From the NCBI GenBank assembly GCA_030247855.1, contig JAPDRN010000025.1, positions 124,001-188,000 on the forward strand: a DNA stretch of 64,000 nucleotides, read 5' to 3'. Under the pieces are notes generated by a model, which made no database searches, had not been told where the DNA came from, and saw nothing but the letters and a program-made list of their open reading frames with translations. The translations under genes and the position numbers were made by a program. The DNA is from Knufia peltigerae. Lineage: Eukaryota > Ascomycota > Eurotiomycetes > Chaetothyriales > Trichomeriaceae. Shown here in pieces: positions 1 to 9,754 of the stretch (position 1 is the first letter of the stretch; each line of letters starts with the position of its first letter).

Positions 1-19
1 AACTAACAACCTGTCACAG

Positions 20-147
20 TCTTTGAGGACAAGGAGAAGTCCGATAGGGCCATTGCGGCGGTTGAAAAAGCGAGGGCTGGTCTAGATGACAATGAAACCG
101 AGAAAAGTGCTGAGACGATCGTTGAACATGCCGATGTGCGGGCTTAA
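20..147 (+). CDS. 3' terminal exon of an unidentified upstream gene (partial)
   Basis: A branch-like CTAAC followed by CACAG at 15-19 looks like an intron 3' end. From 20 one frame (TTT at 22) stays open for 41 codons to TAA at 145-147. The encoded tail is hydrophilic and charged, rich in Glu, Lys and Ala, with no recognisable domain; such tails are common at the cytoplasmic C-terminus of fungal transporters, but that is only a guess. It converges on the lamB-like gene 77 bp downstream. The rest of the gene lies outside the window, so no function is assigned. Confidence 0.4.
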
Positions 148-223
148 TCGCTGAACAATAGCAACCGGCTAAATCCCCGAGACAAAGAGTGAGACGTTGT
201 CGAATTGGTCTCAGAAATTGGAC

Positions 224-1147
224 TCAGATGACGCCATTATTTCTATTTACTTCGTCTACCACTTGGCGGACTTTTCGGGCATTTTCCAGAGCTCCAGGCA
301 TATCAGAATGCAAGCAGACGCTGAATGGCTTTCCATTGAATCCAAGTGTGATCAAGTTGTCATCGATATCTCTCGTCTGATCCTGTTCGGCCATGAGTCG
401 AAATCGAGATGCACATATTTCAGGCGTTGTAGGTTTAGACTTTGACACCGGAAGAAGCTCTCCCTTTGCAGAGTAGTCGATGTCGACATATACTTCCTGT
501 TGAAATGGGATTCCCAGATGATCGCACACGGCTTGCTGTTTCTCGTTCCTGCATGCATAAACCGGGACATTGAAAGGTGCGCACGCTTCCAGCACTGCAC
601 GCATGACGGGCTCTTCTCTTTGCATATAAAAGTATAGTTCACCATGAGGTTTGATGTGAGACAGCTCGACGCCTTCGACATCCAACATCGCCTTCAAGGC
701 GCCGACTTGGTAGAGAATCATTGCGTGCAGGTCATCGAGATTCATCTCAATCTTCCTTCTTCCGAACCCAATCAGGTCTTGCAGGCCCGGATGTGCACCC
801 GCTTTGACGCGATGCTTTTTGCAGAGTTGTACAGTCCTGAGCATAATGGAAGGATCTCCGGCGTGAAAGCCGCAAGCGATATTTGCCGCATCGACGAACC
901 TCATGAGATCCTCGTCAGGGCCCTTCGTCCTTAGTACTTTCTGAGAAGATCAAGGACAAGGCATGGTCCTCACCAACTTCCATCTACCAAAGCCTTCACC
1001 CATATCAGCATTGATCTCGTACTTTTGGACTAGAGATGAAGATATTGTCTTGGCGGAAGACAGGCTTCGCTTCCGGAGCTGTAAATAGCTAGAAGTGAGT
1101 GATTGTGCACGGTAGCACGCTCGATGTGAGTACAGCCTTGGAAGCAT
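224..1147 (-). CDS. lamB: LamB/YcsF family protein (lactam utilisation / 5-oxoprolinase subunit A-like)
   Basis: Two exons, 1147-974 and 922-224, joined over a 51-bp GTGAGG...GAAG intron, give 290 aa. The N-terminal family signature NADMGEGFG is followed across the splice by GPDEDLM, then ANIACGFHAGDP, AHPGLQDLIGFGRR and HIKPHGELY, all hallmarks of YcsF/LamB (PxpA) proteins of about 250 aa. Bacterial PxpA acts in ATP-dependent opening of 5-oxoproline; Aspergillus nidulans lamB is needed for use of 2-pyrrolidinone, the lactam of GABA. Residues 1-43 before the conserved core lack Asp and Glu and are rich in Arg and Ser, like a mitochondrial presequence. However, a CTAG just before the core could instead be a 3' splice site, so the first exon is uncertain. 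The gene is divergent from the flavin oxidoreductase at 1445. Confidence 0.86.
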
Positions 1148-1444
1148 TTCCAGTCGTCAAAGAGACATGGACTAATGAAGGCTATTGGTGAAAACAAGGT
1201 GAGTATAGCAGGTCGGTAGACTCGCAATGAAGTCATACTCGGCCTTACCTACTTATCTATCCGAGATGGTGCCATTGTTGTGTCTACCGTGTCGACGGCC
1301 TTCTCCGAATGATGTGAGGCGGCCAACATCACTAGATATATTCTGTGTCAGACCAAGACTCTGGATTACATAGATGACAAATGAATAAGACACGAGAAAC
1401 GACTTCCTGATCTTCTGAATCTTGGTATTGAAAGATCCGTCGAT
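1148..1444. promoter_or_regulatory. Divergent promoter between lamB-like gene and flavin oxidoreductase, with one GATA site
   Basis: This 297-bp stretch separates two start codons facing away from each other, so it must hold both promoters. It contains TTATCT at 1253-1258, which read on the minus strand is AGATAA, an HGATAR match of the type bound by AreA nitrogen regulators. A single match is expected by chance about once per 350 bp, so the site is only suggestive. Confidence 0.35.
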
Positions 1445-2877
1445 ATGGACTCCAGCCACGAGTATACGGAGTTTCGAAGCATATCTGTCCAAGGTCTACC
1501 CTTTTTCACACCGAAGCAAAGATTACCAGTCGGCACTGCAATCCTGAGACCCGAGGAAGGCGTTACCGAGAACAACATAAGTCGTGCCTTCAAGCCAATA
1601 ACTATACGAGGAACAACATTTCAAAACAGGATCTGGGTTGCTCCCATGTGCATGTACAGTTGTGAAGATGGCATGTTCAGCGACTTTCATGTCGCTCACT
1701 ATGGGCAATTCGCGATGAGAGGTGCGGCACTTATCACACTCGAGGCAACTGCCGTGACTGAACAAGTTACGTTATTATTACTTGCTTGAAAAACCATTAT
1801 CGAGGGACTGACAATGATTGATATAGGGCAAGAATACACCCCAGGATGCCGGGCTCTGGAAGGATGAACAGATTGAACCTCTGAGGAGGATTGTCAACCT
1901 GATCCACTCCCAATCGCAAAAGGCCGGAATCCAACTGCAACATGCTGGGCGGAAAGCTGGTATCTGCCCTCCATGGCTGGGCCTCAAGTTGGTGCCGGAC
2001 GAGTTCGGTGGCAATACGCAGCACGTTCAAGCTCCTACTGCCGAGCCGTGGAATGAAAACTATGCCACACCTGCGGCCATGACGGAAGAGGAGATATGTG
2101 AAACCATCGAATCATATGGCGCCGCAGCTAGAAGAGCTGTTGAGGCAGGTGTCGACGTGCTCGCGGTACATGGTGCTCATGGTTATCTCATTCATTCTTT
2201 CGCTTCACCTGCTGTAAGTTAATTCAAACCCCCGAGATCCGAGCTGCTAACCATCTCTATGTTAGAGTAATATGAGAACGGACAAGTGGGGTGGGAGCTT
2301 TGAGAACCGGGTCCGACTCGGCGTCGAGATTGTTCGTGCCATTAGAAAGAACATTCCTCCTACAATGCCTCTACTCTGGAAGCTATCTGCAGTTGACTGG
2401 TTGCCGGCTGGAGAAGGCTGGGACTTGGAGGACACTTTGCGCTATGTACCTATCTTGGCCAAAGAAGGTGTCGACTTGATTGACACCTCAAGTGGCGGTA
2501 CCGATAGGAGACAGAAAGTGCAGCTCGGCCAGCAGTATCAGGTTCCTTTTGCACAAGCCATCAAGTCATTGGGGATTCCTGACCTCTTCGTTGCTGCGGT
2601 AGGTTGGATCAGGGATGGCGCTACAGTTCATGACATTCTCAACAACGACAAGGCTGACGTAGTCCATGTCGCTCGTGAGTTCCTGCGGGACCCTAATTTC
2701 GTCCAGAAGGTTGCTCTGGCGACAGGTACCGAGGTGTCTTGGATCGACCAGTACCACAGAGCGCCGATGAATGGGAAGTATGTCGAATCGACAACGACCA
2801 TCACCACAGAGAAAAAGGCCGATGACAATGTAACCAAGACGCATGATTCTCAAGCGACAAATAAGGTCATCACGTAG
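1445..2877 (+). CDS. NADH:flavin oxidoreductase, Old Yellow Enzyme family (YqjM-like)
   Basis: Three exons, 1445-1765, 1827-2213 and 2266-2877, give 439 aa in continuous phase 0. It is an FMN-binding TIM-barrel ene-reductase family protein that reduces activated C=C bonds with NAD(P)H; the natural substrate is unknown. The N-terminal part has APMCMYS, with the Cys and Tyr that mark the YqjM-like class. Next come QLQHAGRK, the paired histidines of HGAHGYLIHSF that contact FMN and substrate, and the RTDKWGGSFENR phosphate-binding region. The C-terminal AREFLRDPNF is the usual FMN/active-site end. A hydrophilic Thr/Lys tail of about 30 residues follows the catalytic domain. It shares a 297-bp divergent promoter with the lamB-like gene, which may mean shared control. 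Confidence 0.92.
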
Positions 2878-3026
2878 GCCGTTTCGATGTTTCAAAAGGA
2901 TGATTCTTGTACGTAGTTGTGGTGTGGCGTGGTTGGTACTTTTGTGACAAGAGACCAGGTTTTCAGGCAAACTGCCAGACTTCCCGACCAACGAAGGGCG
3001 TATGTTCGGGATGAATTTTGATGCTG

Positions 3027-5202
3027 CTAGGGATCGACCATCAAAGACATTCTTCGACTCTTGGGAGTCGTTCGAGGCTCGTGAGAAGTTTCTTCTGGTG
3101 AGGCCAACTCGACACCCTCCTTGAGACGGCGGTATTGAAAGGCATGTGGCCTCCAGCATCCGCGAAGCCAAAAGAGCGCAACTACACCAGTGAAAACAAA
3201 GAAAAGTCCGGATAGAATAAGAACGAATAGACCAGGTGTATAGCTAGTATTCACATATTAGCAGTTGACTCTACCAAATCTGGCATCCCCATGGTACCCA
3301 ACATCAGCGGGCGTAAATCAATCAGCGTACCTTAGTGCCCTTTGTCTGTCTGTTGTACTTTCACTGGCAACGGCGGCTGGGTTTCCTGTCTGCTCAAGAG
3401 TTGCATTGTCTGAGTCATGGGGTAGTTCGATGCCAGCTGCGGTGCAGAGCGTTAATTGATCAGCTGTGATATGTCGAAGTTGCTGCTGTTGCTGAAGATC
3501 CAATGGTGCTTCAATAAATGTTGCTGCCAATCCCGTTTCCGCGTGCCACTCCATATGGCAGTGGAGGAGCCAAACACCTGGTAGAAATGGATGGATTAGT
3601 CGCGTCCGTAGTTTTTGACAGTAAATAAATGACGTGCTTGACTCACCGGGATTATCAGCTCGAAATCGTATAACGACGCTACCACCATTTGGAACCACTA
3701 TGGTATCGCGCGTCACAGGAATTTGCCTGAAATCGTCATCAGTCATGGTCGAGGATGGAAAATCTCCACCACCAGGCTCTGAACGCCAAATAGCCTGGAA
3801 ATGATGTCCGTGGATATGGACGGGATGATTTGTCATATGTCGATTGTACAGGATAACTTCGATAACTTGGTTACGTTGGAGTACCCAAGGGTTGCAGGGC
3901 ATTCCGTATGTGGCGAAGTGTGCTGCCGACTCACCACTTGTCAGTGCCGTGTACAAGGTCGGGACTTCCGGCGACGAATAGGCGATATCGTTGAAAAAGT
4001 AACTGTCATGGTTAGTAACATCAGAGTAGGGCGCGGAGTTTCTTACTAAGAGGCGCCATTTGCGTGTTTCATGTTGATGTTCAGTCGTATACTTTGGTCT
4101 GGCTTGCGCAGCAAAGGCGTCTGATCATAGGGAGAGATGGTCATATCATCGATTGGATTGTACTCGTCGACTTGAGAGGGCGACGAGAGCGGTTGGCTGG
4201 AGTCATATACCAACCACCCTGTAGCGTTAGCGTTGACGTGGCCTGCCATCATGAATAGGCTCTGGTAAAGAATCAGTAGGAACCTTTCAGCCTGATAGTT
4301 ATCATACTCGATCCATAGAAGCCATGAACGGATAATTTCGGCCCACTTCAGATTTGGTTGTCAGGAGAAAGCTGCAGCGTTGGCCTGATGAGAGGTAGAT
4401 CATCTCAGCGGTTGTTGGCTGCGTGTATGACCCATCAAGCTCAATTATGGTCAAGGTATGATCTTCTATCCAAAAGTATTGCCCTGCAAAGGCACCCATA
4501 TTAATTATGCGAACTAGGTAGGTCTTGTCGGGAGTAACAGTGACCTGGAGATTCTGGGTGTCGTTGAGAAGATTGGCATCAGGCACAGGCTCCTTGGACA
4601 TCATTCCGTTTCCATGTTTGTACTTTGGCAGGAGGACAGCCATTTCTTGGTGGTACCAATCCGAGACGGAAAGAAGAATTTCCTCATCGAAGTCTCCTCG
4701 AAATGGATTTTGGGGATCGTGAATAATCAGTGGGCCTCTAAATCCGTCCGCATACTGTCCTTTAACATGCGAATGGTACCAGAATGTCCCTGCTTGTTCT
4801 GCCTGGTCCTATGTCAGACATGAAAACGATTTATGTTATGTCTCGTACCTTGAATCGGTAGGTAAAGGACGATCCAGGAGGAATTGAGCACTGTGAGACC
4901 TGCGCTGGTCCATCCATGTGAGTGGTGCCATTCATGAAAAGACCATGGAAATGGAGCGATGTTGATTGATTTCCGAGAAGATTCTGCACCGTTATCGCAA
5001 TCTCATCCCCAAAGTTGGCTTCGATCTTGGGAGGAGGCCACTGCCCATTGACACCAACCGCAGGCCGCGAGAAGGCCCCATCAGGATTTGCCCTTGCCCA
5101 GGTGACGTTGAATCTATAAAATACCGTGTCTGCAGCGACAGACTGTATGAAGCGCGATAGAAATAGTAGCAGGAGAGGGCATAGACAGGCTGCTAATTGC
5201 AT
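3027..5202 (-). CDS. Membrane-anchored multicopper oxidase (Fet3-like ferroxidase/laccase)
   Basis: Six exons, 5202-4849, 4808-4308, 4261-4047, 4002-3647, 3577-3331 and 3243-3027, give 629 aa; introns are 41-87 bp. A signal peptide (residues 1-24, ending SVAA) precedes three cupredoxin domains. The four copper motifs are present: HFHGL (84-88), WYHSH (about 128-132), HPVHIHGH and HCHMEWH. The last exon encodes a single membrane helix (about 561-583) and a basic cytoplasmic tail, the layout of Fet3, which oxidises Fe(II) at the cell surface for uptake by Ftr1. The stretch SDWYHQ has Asp where Fet3 has Glu before WYH, and no Ftr1-type permease lies nearby. A membrane-bound laccase-like role is therefore also possible. 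A palindromic site and a Zn2Cys6 gene lie upstream. Confidence 0.9.
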
Positions 5203-5838
5203 GGTGCCGATCAACTACAGGTCTGGACTTACGCTGCGAATAGCCATACTTGCGTTTTCGTTCGATGTGCACACTTACATAGACAACCTGTCGAATTTGC
5301 CAGGATAAGCCCAAGGTCATAATCATACCACCCTCAGGGGTGCAAAACTTGCTCATCTTGGCTGGGAGGAACATAATTTGACAGCGGATTGGCACAATGA
5401 CCAGCCTAAGTGGGCGGAGGCTTTTCCATCGAGCCTCGGGATCTAGATAATTTCCCGCATAGTCCCCGAGTCTGAAAAGGAGATTTCAGTAAGCAGAGAG
5501 GAAGAATCTCTGCTGATGATGAGCTCCCGATTCCTCGGGGTCCAGGTGACAGACAGTATCAGGACATATTCCGTGTACGGCGCATGTTATCATGAATATT
5601 AAAAATAGGAACATTTCGTAGGAACACATTCCATGCGGAATACATGTTCCGGGTTTCGGTGGCGAGATGGCGTGTTTCATAATGTCATTTCATTTCCGTC
5701 AAATAGCGTAGACGTCGTCATAATAATATATATAGGTGAGGTAAGGCGACATCACATCACCCCGATTAGGAGGCCGATTAGTTAATCGGGAACCTTGGAG
5801 TCATGATCCATCCACTCTGATTTTCTCGATCTTCGAGG
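5203..5838. other. Intergenic region upstream of the multicopper oxidase
   Basis: The stretch lies between the stop of the Zn2Cys6 gene and the start of the oxidase, both on the minus strand, and should contain the oxidase promoter and the regulator's 3' end. Short open frames here lack family resemblance. A TATATATA tract occurs near 5730 and a palindrome at 5761-5790 is listed separately. Confidence 0.5.
5761..5790. promoter_or_regulatory. Palindromic CCG-N10-CGG element with an extra half site
   Basis: CCGATTA at 5774-5780 and TAATCGG at 5783-5789 form a perfect 7-bp inverted repeat with a 2-bp centre. A further CCCGATTA lies at 5761-5768. Everted CCG/CGG half sites are a known class of Zn2Cys6 binding element. 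It sits about 560 bp upstream of the multicopper oxidase start and 50 bp past the stop codon of a Zn2Cys6 regulator gene. Regulatory function is inferred from sequence shape only. Confidence 0.4.
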
Positions 5839-7380
5839 TCAGAGCTTCAGCCATGGTGTGGTGGCTATAGACTCGAGCATTCCATACCCCGAAATCCTTC
5901 CAAGGTCTGCAAGCCGACTTCTAAGCCAAAAGACCTGTCTATTTTGAATATTCTCAAGGTTTGTTGCAAGTGACAAAGGCCAGATGGTCATTGAGATAAA
6001 GTAGGGCCTGATATCTTCCTTCGATTCACGAATCACGGGGGATTCAGGCGTAGGGGTAACATCGAGCGCTTCCAATTTGAATCTTTCCAGGCTGAATGGC
6101 AGACTGGATGCAAGGTCCAAGGCCATGTTTTCGGCACATCCTGCGCACTCGGCGATTTCGCGTTCCACAGCAGCTACGTGTCCAAAACGATTGCTTTGTA
6201 AAACCCTGATACGCGTGCTGAGCGACAGCATCCGAGTCGAGTAGTATTGATTCCATACCGCGGCATGGGCGAGATTGGAATAGCTATGGACCGTAGGAGA
6301 GAAGAAATTGGAGGTTGGGAATTGGCCGTGATCAGGGAGAGTGTACCGCTGATATGACCAGGTGCTAGGGAAATGCAATGCCCAGTGTTCTAGGGTTTTG
6401 TCAATATCCCGCGCTTCTTGCGCAAATCTCTCCGCGTCTGTACGATCAGATTCGGTATGACTTTTGAGAGATTCAAAAAGCTCATGACGGAGATTGGCCA
6501 GTCGAATTATAATACGGTCGTATTCAAGCTCTAGCCCGCGCTCGCCAAACGTGCTGCCTTCAGTGATCCATGCAGGTAAGCCGTTTTTCCTGAGTAGCGC
6601 AGACTTGATCATTCCACGTCGTGTATATTTCATGATGTCAGTTGCTGGTTGATCCTCACTAAGACAGTGCTTCCACATGTTCAGGACGGACAGTGCGCCG
6701 TCGTGGTGTCGGAGGCTTCGCGCTCCAGTAATTTGTTGATCGAGCCCCTTTACATCGTGCACTACATCTTCATACCGACTCATGAAAAAAATTGAAAGTA
6801 GGCAAGTGTCGACGTCGTTGACTACCAGGGATGGCATGGAAGTCCGCGCAACTTGCAGAAGCTGGTGATATTTCAAGGATGCTTCAATCGCAGCTGGTTG
6901 ATACTTGTATCTCCGTGAAAATACCGCCAGTGCCATGCAAGAAACGGCAAGGTCAATGATAGGGCTCTCGAGTTTGGGGATCCACGCAAGCAGGTAGTCC
7001 TCTGAAATGGCCTTCAGGACCCTCGGCGTATCTCTCGGAGCCTTCAGGTAGTGATTGTAGTAATATAGCATGGCCCGTGTCTTTAGTTCGACCCAGCCGC
7101 CGGACAGCATTGACTCGAAGCCGATGGTGCTGCTTTTCTGGAGTGATGCCCGAGGGCCTCGAGGGCGCTTCTTGACCCCACTGGCATAGGAATTTTCATT
7201 GTGTACGGCAGAAAGAGCATCCATTCCATAGCACATCCTCCTAGACTTCAGACATCTCTGACAGGTCGGTCGTGTTTCATCGCACTACGCTAATTAACGA
7301 CAGAGCCTTGTGAAGACGGCTTGACTCACCTTGATTCGCCTGATCTTGCAGGTCTTACATCCTCCACTGGGGAAAGTCAT
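5839..7380 (-). CDS. Zn2Cys6 fungal transcription factor
   Basis: Exons 7380-7330 and 7284-5839 give 498 aa, with the intron inside the zinc cluster. The N-terminus has the full binuclear cluster CKTCKIRRIKC followed by DETRPTCQRCLKSRRMC, spaced C-X2-C-X6-C-X6-C-X2-C-X6-C, starting at residue 8. The rest is helical and resembles the fungal_trans_2-type regulatory region, with motifs such as AVFSRRYKYQPAA and YYSTRMLSLSTRIRVLQ. It is a nuclear DNA-binding regulator; its targets are unknown. The start at 7380 leaves only seven residues before the first Cys, normal for this family. It lies upstream of the multicopper oxidase on the same strand and is divergent from dbp8 across 340 bp. Confidence 0.92.
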
Positions 7381-7720
7381 ATGCGCTATTAGGCTTCTCT
7401 TCAACAAAGGACCTAAGATGAGATCACAGACTTTGAACAAATATTTCAGGGATCACTCGTTCCTTGGAGCACGTAAGATTGAAGAGACTTATCGTCTTCG
7501 AAGTTGACTACAGGGACGACAAGAACAGAGAAAACGAGCCTGGTATCCATCGCCGGCAATAAGCAGTGTTAATTCCGGGAACTATACGAGAACAAGATGC
7601 TTTCCTATCGGAGAAAACAAAATAATTATCCGAGCCGGTATTTTTTTTGGTCTGGCATGCATACTGTAGAACAATTTGCGCGCCAGCACATTACAACACA
7701 ACACCCTCACTTGGTCTCCC
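7381..7720. promoter_or_regulatory. Divergent promoter region between Zn2Cys6 gene and dbp8
   Basis: This 340-bp region separates two outward-facing start codons. A T8 tract occurs near 7641-7648. I see no strong binding-site palindrome. Confidence 0.4.
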
Positions 7721-9334
7721 ATGGCACGATTGCAGGCTTCGGAAAGTATTGCCAGCGACTCCGCATCGAGCAGCAGCGATTCTGACTCAAACGACCATGG
7801 AGATTTCCCAACACCTCCAGCCAAACGACGGCGCATCTCGATAGACACTGACGACAACAACAACGACGACGACCACGGCCTCGACAACGACAAAATCCGA
7901 ACCACACTTGAACCAGTCTCATTGTCGAGAGTGAAACCTCCCACAACACACACTAGAAACTCTTCAGTGCCAAAATTGCACTCGATACCAATTACCTCGA
8001 CCACATTCGAGAGCCTGAATGTTGCGCCATGGTTGACACATTCACTGGCCGCGATGGCAATTCAACACCCTACAGAAATTCAACGAGCTTGTATCCCAGA
8101 AATAATGAAAGGAAGAGATTGCATCGGAGGATCGAGGACGGGTACCGGCAAGACGGTGGCGTTCGCAGTTCCTATTCTACAAAGATGGGCAGAAGATCCC
8201 TTTGGGATATACGCCGTTGTTCTCACTCCAACTCGAGAACTTGCCCTCCAGATCTACGAACAATTTCAGGCGCTGGGCACACCGCAGGGATTGAAGACGG
8301 TCTTGATCACTGGCGGCAGTGACATGAGGCCGCAAGCTGTGGCGCTGTCGAAGCGTCCGCATATTGTTGTTGCGACACCGGGTCGGCTGGCTGATCATAT
8401 CCTGCACTCTGGTGACGAGACCGTCATCGGGCTAAAGCGCGCCAAAGCAGTAGTCTTGGATGAGGCCGACAGATTGCTTGCTCCTGGGCCTGGTTCAATG
8501 CTACCAGACCTCAACACCTGCCTTACTGCGCTACCGCCGGCTTCCTCCCGATTAACGCTTCTTTTCACGGCCACAGTTACCCCGGAAGTTCGTGCCTTGA
8601 AAGGTCTGCCACGCCCAGAGGACCGGCTGCCTGTATTTGTTTCCGAGGTCACAGACCTGTCCGACTCCTCCGTGGCGTCCAGTCTACTTCCCACAAGCCT
8701 GTTGCAAACCTACCTTCAAACTCCCATGACGCACAAAGACGCCTTTCTACACGTACTACTTTCGGTGCCTTCGTTCACAAAGGTGCCTGAGCCGAGCATC
8801 ATCATTTTTGTCAATAGGACGGCCACTGCTGACATTCTCCATCGAACACTGCTTTCACTAGGGCATCCTGTCACCTCGTTACATTCTGAGTTGGCGCAGA
8901 TCCAACGGAATCGCAACCTCTCCGATTTCCGGGCAAGGAAGTCTCGTATACTCATCGCAACAGATGTCGCATCAAGAGGCCTCGACATTCCAGATGTTAA
9001 TATCGTCATCAATTACGACGTACCTCGAAATCCAACAGACTACGTGCACCGCGTTGGACGTACCGCAAGAGCGGGAAGGCAAGGTACGAGCATTACTTTT
9101 ATCGGCCAGCGGGACGTGGCTTTAGTTCTAGCAATCGAAGAGTACATAGGGGCAAAGATGGAAGAATGGACCGAGGAAGGGGTCAACATCGAGACCAGAG
9201 TGGTCCGAGGTCGGACATTAAAGGACGTGGCAGAAGCAAAGATGGATGCGTTGCGAGATGTCGAGGGAGGGAGAGACGTTAATGGCTGGAGAAGGAAGAT
9301 TAAGAAGGACAAGAAACGTGCGTTGGAGGTATGA
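7721..9334 (+). CDS. dbp8: ATP-dependent DEAD-box RNA helicase Dbp8
   Basis: A single exon of 537 aa. The ATG at 7721 begins MARLQASES; an upstream in-frame ATG at 7676 would add 15 residues. A Ser/Asp-rich acidic N-terminus (about residues 10-80) precedes the helicase core: FESLNVAPWL with a Q motif at 96 onward, Walker A SRTGTGKT (138-145), PTREL, GG, TPGR, DEAD (247-250), the TAT variant of motif III, ATDVASRGLD, and HRVGRTAR (443-450). The SRTGTGKT variant and overall length match Dbp8, a nucleolar helicase for 18S rRNA maturation in the small-subunit processome. It is a housekeeping gene; cms1 further along the window also concerns small-subunit biogenesis. Confidence 0.95.
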   Translation: MARLQASESIASDSASSSSDSDSNDHGDFPTPPAKRRRISIDTDDNNNDDDHGLDNDKIRTTLEPVSLSRVKPPTTHTRNSSVPKLHSIPITSTTFESLNVAPWLTHSLAAMAIQHPTEIQRACIPEIMKGRDCIGGSRTGTGKTVAFAVPILQRWAEDPFGIYAVVLTPTRELALQIYEQFQALGTPQGLKTVLITGGSDMRPQAVALSKRPHIVVATPGRLADHILHSGDETVIGLKRAKAVVLDEADRLLAPGPGSMLPDLNTCLTALPPASSRLTLLFTATVTPEVRALKGLPRPEDRLPVFVSEVTDLSDSSVASSLLPTSLLQTYLQTPMTHKDAFLHVLLSVPSFTKVPEPSIIIFVNRTATADILHRTLLSLGHPVTSLHSELAQIQRNRNLSDFRARKSRILIATDVASRGLDIPDVNIVINYDVPRNPTDYVHRVGRTARAGRQGTSITFIGQRDVALVLAIEEYIGAKMEEWTEEGVNIETRVVRGRTLKDVAEAKMDALRDVEGGRDVNGWRRKIKKDKKRALEV

Positions 9335-9754
9335 ATGAATGTTTTGTATGAAATGCTTGGATGATATCTAATGTGCCTGGAGAATGCAACTGTCTCTGCA
9401 TATTTGGTCTGATCGAAAATCTAATTTTTGATTAATTCTGGCATGACACAGAGTGAACAGAGTAGATGTTGTATTCAACGCAGCCTCGCAGCGGATAAAC
9501 AATAATGCGCTCCGATTGGACAGGACGAGAACCTGCGCCGGCATCATTTCCTCGTGCGCATCGACTCTTGCTTAGAACGATTAAACTTGTCGAATCATTT
9601 GCAGCCCAATTGAATACAATCTGCGATGCCATAAGCGGTCTCTGTGGTCACAAGAACTAATCTCGCTCTACTCATATCCTCCTCTCCATACCGCTTCCAA
9701 TGAGCCACTGAAACCGCAACGTGGCCCCTCTCCGGGTCAGCGCAACGGGACAAC
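9335..9754. other. Intergenic region, dbp8 3' end to gamma-adaptin promoter
   Basis: About 420 bp between two plus-strand genes. It should contain the dbp8 terminator and the adaptin promoter. I see no further gene or clear element. Confidence 0.4.
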
